Shown: in pieces, positions 60,957 to 64,000 of the stretch
Layout of the letters: each line of letters begins with the position of its first letter
Position numbering within the stretch: the stretch's first letter is position 1
Assembly: GCA_964480365.1 (NCBI GenBank)
Contig: CAYZPM010000001.1
Location: 124,001 to 188,000 of the forward strand
Origin: CAIQPV01 sp964480365
Lineage (GTDB): Bacteria > Pseudomonadota > Gammaproteobacteria > Burkholderiales > Gallionellaceae
Length of the DNA stretch: 64,000 nucleotides
Direction of reading: 5' to 3'
Made by a program: the position numbers and the translations under genes
The notes under the pieces: generated by a model
What the model was told of the DNA's origin: nothing
What the model saw: the letters and a program-made list of their open reading frames with translations, nothing else
Databases searched by the model: none

Positions 60957-61790
60957 TCAGTTCGCACCGCCCAATTCGTCGCCCATTTCCATGGCACGCA
61001 CGGCGGCGGCCTTGGCCGCTGTGATGATGTGCTGCTTCACATTATTGGCCTCCATGCTGAGCAGGGCGCGTTCGGTAGTGCCGTTTTTGGAAGTAACGCG
61101 AGCACGCAGCAAGCTCACGTCGTCCTCGCTTGCATCGGCCAACTTGGCCGCACCGAGAAAAGTGTCGATGGACAGGCGACGCGCATCTTGATCATTAAAT
61201 CCAAACTCGCGCGCAGCCTGCTGCATGGCTTCAATGAAATAAAATACATAGGCCGGGCCGCTGCCGGAAATAGCGGTCACCGCATCCAGCATGACTTCGT
61301 CTTGCACCCATAGAGTTTCTCCCACCGCCACCAAAATACTTTGCGCTTGTTGGCGTTGCGCTTTGCTAACAGTAGGCATGGCGTACAAACCCGTCATTCC
61401 GCTCTGAATTAAGGCCGGGGTATTGGGCATGGCGCGTACCACGTTTTGAGTACCCAGCCAGCGCGCCAAGTCGGCGGCACGGATACCCGCCGCGATGGAG
61501 AGAATAAGCTGTCCAGACAAAAATGGAGCCATCTGCGTCGCGATCTCGCGCAACTGCTGCGGCTTCACCGCGAGTAAGATAACATCGCTGCCCACCACGC
61601 CCGCCGCCAACTCCGCCGTAACCTGCACGCCGAATTCCTGTTGCAGCCTAGCACGGTTGTCTGCGTTAATTTCTACTACGCGCATATCTTCCGGTTTCGC
61701 GTGTATATCTCCCGGTTTATCGCTAGGTTTGAGCAATCCGCCGATGAGCGCGGTCGCCATGTTGCCGCCGCCAATAAAACAGATGTTCAT
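60957..61790 (-). CDS. proC: Pyrroline-5-carboxylate reductase ProC
   Basis: A 277-residue NADPH-dependent enzyme for the last step of proline synthesis. The Rossmann motif is ICFIGGGNMATALIGGLL; the C-terminal part has SGSGPAYVFYFIEAMQQAAR and LRARVTSKNGTTERAL. It forms an operon with yggS upstream (1 base apart) and yggT downstream. Confidence 0.96.
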   Translation of the reverse strand: MNICFIGGGNMATALIGGLLKPSDKPGDIHAKPEDMRVVEINADNRARLQQEFGVQVTAELAAGVVGSDVILLAVKPQQLREIATQMAPFLSGQLILSIAAGIRAADLARWLGTQNVVRAMPNTPALIQSGMTGLYAMPTVSKAQRQQAQSILVAVGETLWVQDEVMLDAVTAISGSGPAYVFYFIEAMQQAAREFGFNDQDARRLSIDTFLGAAKLADASEDDVSLLRARVTSKNGTTERALLSMEANNVKQHIITAAKAAAVRAMEMGDELGGAN

Positions 61791-62486
61791 TTATTTTTCT
61801 CCATAATCCCGCTGCCCGAAAATCGCCGAGCCGACGCGCACAATAGTCGCGCCTTCCAGCACCGCCGCCTCAAGGTCGTGCGACATGCCCATTGATAAAG
61901 TATCCAGTTCCAGTCCTTGCGCGTTAAGCTGCTGCATCAGTTCGCGCAACTGGGCGAACGGAAGGCGTTGCGCCTCCATTTTCTCCATTGGCGCGGGGAT
62001 CGCCATCAGTCCGCGCAGCTTGATCTGCGGCAGCTGCGCCACGGTCTGTGCCAGCGCCAACACTTCACCGGGTGCTACGCCACTTTTGCTATCCTCGCCG
62101 CTTACGTTTACCTGAATGCATACATTCAGCGGCGGCAGGTTTTGCGGGCGTTGCGCGGACAAACGTTCGGCGATTTTCAGCCTATCCACGCTGTGCACCC
62201 AAGCAAAATTTTCCGCAATGGCGCGCGTCTTGTTGCTCTGGATTGGCCCGATGAAATGCCACTCCAACGGCAAGTCGCTTAGCGCGGCGATTTTATCCAG
62301 CGCTTCCTGCACATAGCTCTCGCCAAAGGCATATTGCCCGGCCTCATACGCTACCCGCACCATAGCAGCAGGAAAAGTCTTACTTACCGCCAACAGCTTA
62401 ATGTTTTCTGCACGCCGTTGTACTATATGCGCTGCTTTGGCAATGGCGCGGTTAACGGCTTGCAAGTTGGAAGCAATTGCGGTCAT
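61791..62486 (-). CDS. PLP homeostasis protein YggS
   Basis: A 231-residue PLP-binding TIM-barrel protein (PROSC/YggS). The PLP lysine is in LLAVSKTFPAAMVRVAYEAG and typical motifs are FGESYVQEALDK, WHFIGPIQSNKTRAIAENF and LSMGMSHDLEAAVLEGATIV, then RVGSAIFGQR. It diverges from pilT with a 70-base shared control region. Confidence 0.95.
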   Translation of the reverse strand: MTAIASNLQAVNRAIAKAAHIVQRRAENIKLLAVSKTFPAAMVRVAYEAGQYAFGESYVQEALDKIAALSDLPLEWHFIGPIQSNKTRAIAENFAWVHSVDRLKIAERLSAQRPQNLPPLNVCIQVNVSGEDSKSGVAPGEVLALAQTVAQLPQIKLRGLMAIPAPMEKMEAQRLPFAQLRELMQQLNAQGLELDTLSMGMSHDLEAAVLEGATIVRVGSAIFGQRDYGEK

Positions 62487-62556
62487 AATCTACGCATTAA
62501 CTGTTCATGCACTGTGGTCGCGCGTTTGCGCGGTCTGCGAATCAGCGAGGATTATA

Positions 62557-63600
62557 ATGGATATTACCGAACTGCTTGCTTTTGGTGTCAAAAACAAAGC
62601 TTCCGATTTGCATCTTTCTGCTGGTTTGCCGCCGATGATTCGCGTGCACGGCGACATCCGCAGAATCAACCTGCCGCCGATGGAACACAAGGAAGTGCAT
62701 GCCCTGGTGTATGACATCATGAATGACGGGCAGCGCAAATTTTACGAAGAGAACAAGGAAATTGACTTTTCTTTCGAAGTTCCGGGACTGGCACGTTTCC
62801 GCGTCAACGCCTTCGTGCATAACCGGGGAGCAGGCGCAGTTATGCGCACCATTCCTTCCAAGATTTTGACACTGGAAGATCTCAAGGCCCCAAAGATTTT
62901 CGAGCCCATCTCCGAATATCCGCGCGGCTTGGTGTTGGTAACCGGCCCTACTGGCTCCGGTAAATCCACCACACTGGCGGCGATGGTGAACCACCGCAAC
63001 GAAAACGAAATGGGGCACATCCTGACCGTGGAAGACCCGATCGAATTCGTGCATGAAAGCAAGAAATGCCTGATCAACCAGCGCGAAGTCGGCCCGCACA
63101 CCCTGTCATTCCAGAACGCCTTGCGTAGCGCCCTGCGTGAAGATCCTGACGTGATCCTGGTGGGCGAAATGCGTGACTTGGAAACCATCCGCCTGGCGAT
63201 GACCGCCGCCGAAACCGGCCACTTGGTATTCGGTACACTGCACACCAGTTCGGCTGCCAAAACCATCGACCGTATCATCGACGTATTCCCCGCCGACGAA
63301 AAAGAAATGGTGCGCGCCATGCTGTCTGAATCGCTGCGCGCGGTGATCTCGCAGACCCTGCTCAAGACCAAGGATGGGGCGGGCCGTGTGGCGGCCCATG
63401 AAATCATGATCTGCACCTCGGCCATCCGCAACCTGATCCGCGAAGCCAAAGTGCCGCAGATGTATTCTTCCATCCAGACCGGCGGAAGTCTCGGGATGCA
63501 AACGCTGGATCAGTGCCTGTTAAACCTGGTCAAGAGTAACGCTGTGTCTTCTGCGGAAGCGCGCAGCAAGGCGGTAAACAAAGACTTGTTCCCAGCCTAA
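62557..63600 (+). CDS. pilT: Type IV pilus retraction ATPase PilT
   Basis: A 347-residue hexameric retraction ATPase. The N-terminal PAS-like domain begins with MDITELLAFGVKNKASDLHL. Walker A is GPTGSGKSTTLAAM, the Asp box LTVEDPIEFVHESK, Walker B DVILVGEMRDLETI, and the His box TGHLVFGTLHTSSA. The AIRNLIREAK motif needed for retraction is present. ATG 62557 is chosen at the family start; upstream codons overlap yggS. It would drive twitching and is distinct from the assembly ATPase at 9-10.7 kb. Confidence 0.97.
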   Translation: MDITELLAFGVKNKASDLHLSAGLPPMIRVHGDIRRINLPPMEHKEVHALVYDIMNDGQRKFYEENKEIDFSFEVPGLARFRVNAFVHNRGAGAVMRTIPSKILTLEDLKAPKIFEPISEYPRGLVLVTGPTGSGKSTTLAAMVNHRNENEMGHILTVEDPIEFVHESKKCLINQREVGPHTLSFQNALRSALREDPDVILVGEMRDLETIRLAMTAAETGHLVFGTLHTSSAAKTIDRIIDVFPADEKEMVRAMLSESLRAVISQTLLKTKDGAGRVAAHEIMICTSAIRNLIREAKVPQMYSSIQTGGSLGMQTLDQCLLNLVKSNAVSSAEARSKAVNKDLFPA

Positions 63601-63615
63601 TTTCAGGAGTTCACC

Positions 63616-64000
63616 ATGGAAAGAGCACAGGCCACCGAGCTGATCCACAATTTACTGCGCGGCATGCTTAGCAAGAAAGCATCCGACCTGTTTATTACCG
63701 CCGGTTTTCCGCCCGCATTCAAGGTGGATGGCAAGATGACACCGGTATCCCCGCAAGCGCTGTCCGCCCAGCATACGCAAGAGCTGGCGCGCAGTATCAT
63801 GAATGATCGCCAAGCCGCCGAATTCGAGGCCACGCACGAATGTAACTTCGCCATCAGTCCGCCCGGCATCGGGCGTTTCCGCGTCAACATTTTCATGCAA
63901 CAACAGCACGTCGGCATGGTGATGCGCACTATCACCACCCAAATCCCTGACTTCGACGCGATGGGATTGCCGCCGGTGCTGAAGGATGTGGTAATGACCA
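63616..64000 (+). CDS. pilU: Type IV pilus ATPase PilU, 3'-truncated by window
   Basis: The first 128 residues of a PilT paralogue, cut by the window edge. MLSKKASDLFITAGFPPAFK, ECNFAISPPGIGRFRVNIFM and VGMVMRTITTQIPDFDAMGL match PilU. It follows pilT after 15 bases with CAGGAG as ribosome site. The ATPase core lies outside. Confidence 0.94.
   Translation, partial: MERAQATELIHNLLRGMLSKKASDLFITAGFPPAFKVDGKMTPVSPQALSAQHTQELARSIMNDRQAAEFEATHECNFAISPPGIGRFRVNIFMQQQHVGMVMRTITTQIPDFDAMGLPPVLKDVVMT

Noticed and set aside
62401..62556. N-terminal extension of pilT
   Set aside because: It overlaps yggS on the other strand, and PilT proteins begin at the conserved MDITELL segment at 62557.

Overview
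The window comes from a betaproteobacterium, most likely of the order Nitrosomonadales and perhaps Gallionellaceae-like. This is an inference from gene content: PEP-CTERM and IPTL-CTERM surface proteins with an EpsA-type LuxR regulator, a two-partner secretion locus with a giant adhesin, and the betaproteobacterial blocks yggS-proC-yggT-yggU / pilT-pilU and aceE-aceF / nadD-rsfS-rlmH-maf-rng. No rRNA, prophage or CRISPR array is present. There is one tRNA.

Left part (0-20 kb). Two plus-strand secreted proteins open the window: a subtilisin-like protease with an IPTL-CTERM tail and a small Gly/Ser-repeat protein with a PEP-CTERM-like tail. A long minus-strand block follows. Read 5' to 3' it encodes a DUF2341-LamG-ExbB fusion, two ExbD proteins, TonB, a porin with 21 eleven-residue repeats, a coiled-coil periplasmic protein, a lytic transglycosylase, and then a type II secretion/MSHA-like machine (GspF, GspE, PilM-, PilN-, PilO- and PilP/GspC-like proteins, secretin, two pseudopilins). 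This pairing of a proton-motive-force module with a pseudopilus machine is the best candidate for an undescribed system here.

Middle (20-45 kb). An IS200-type transposase relic is followed by a tpsB-tpsA-glycosyltransferase locus (a ShlB-type pore, a 3,634-residue haemagglutinin-like exoprotein and a SEC-C/TPR glycosyltransferase). Next come a secreted binding-protein-like gene and a PEP-CTERM gene preceded by a cyclic-di-GMP-I riboswitch, a TumE/TumA toxin-antitoxin pair, a lone pseudopilin, dsbC, an ankyrin-epsA operon, a Sel1-repeat protein and a CopG/ParE toxin-antitoxin pair with a perfect operator palindrome. Palindromes with the core CCGWWCGG precede the CTERM-protein genes and the epsA operon.

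Right part (45-64 kb). This is mostly housekeeping: tRNA-Pro(CGG), ispB, cstA-ybdD, ilvA, a MntA/HepT-like pair with a shortened HepT, tfoX-like, 5-formyl-THF cyclo-ligase, aceE-aceF, nadD, rsfS, rlmH, maf, rng, yggU, yggT, proC, yggS, pilT and the start of pilU.

Small GC-rich dispersed inverted repeats are scattered throughout. Several sit inside or at the edges of genes: the aceF linker, an aceE insertion, the end of tumE and the leader of a pseudopilin. They appear to have altered protein sequences.
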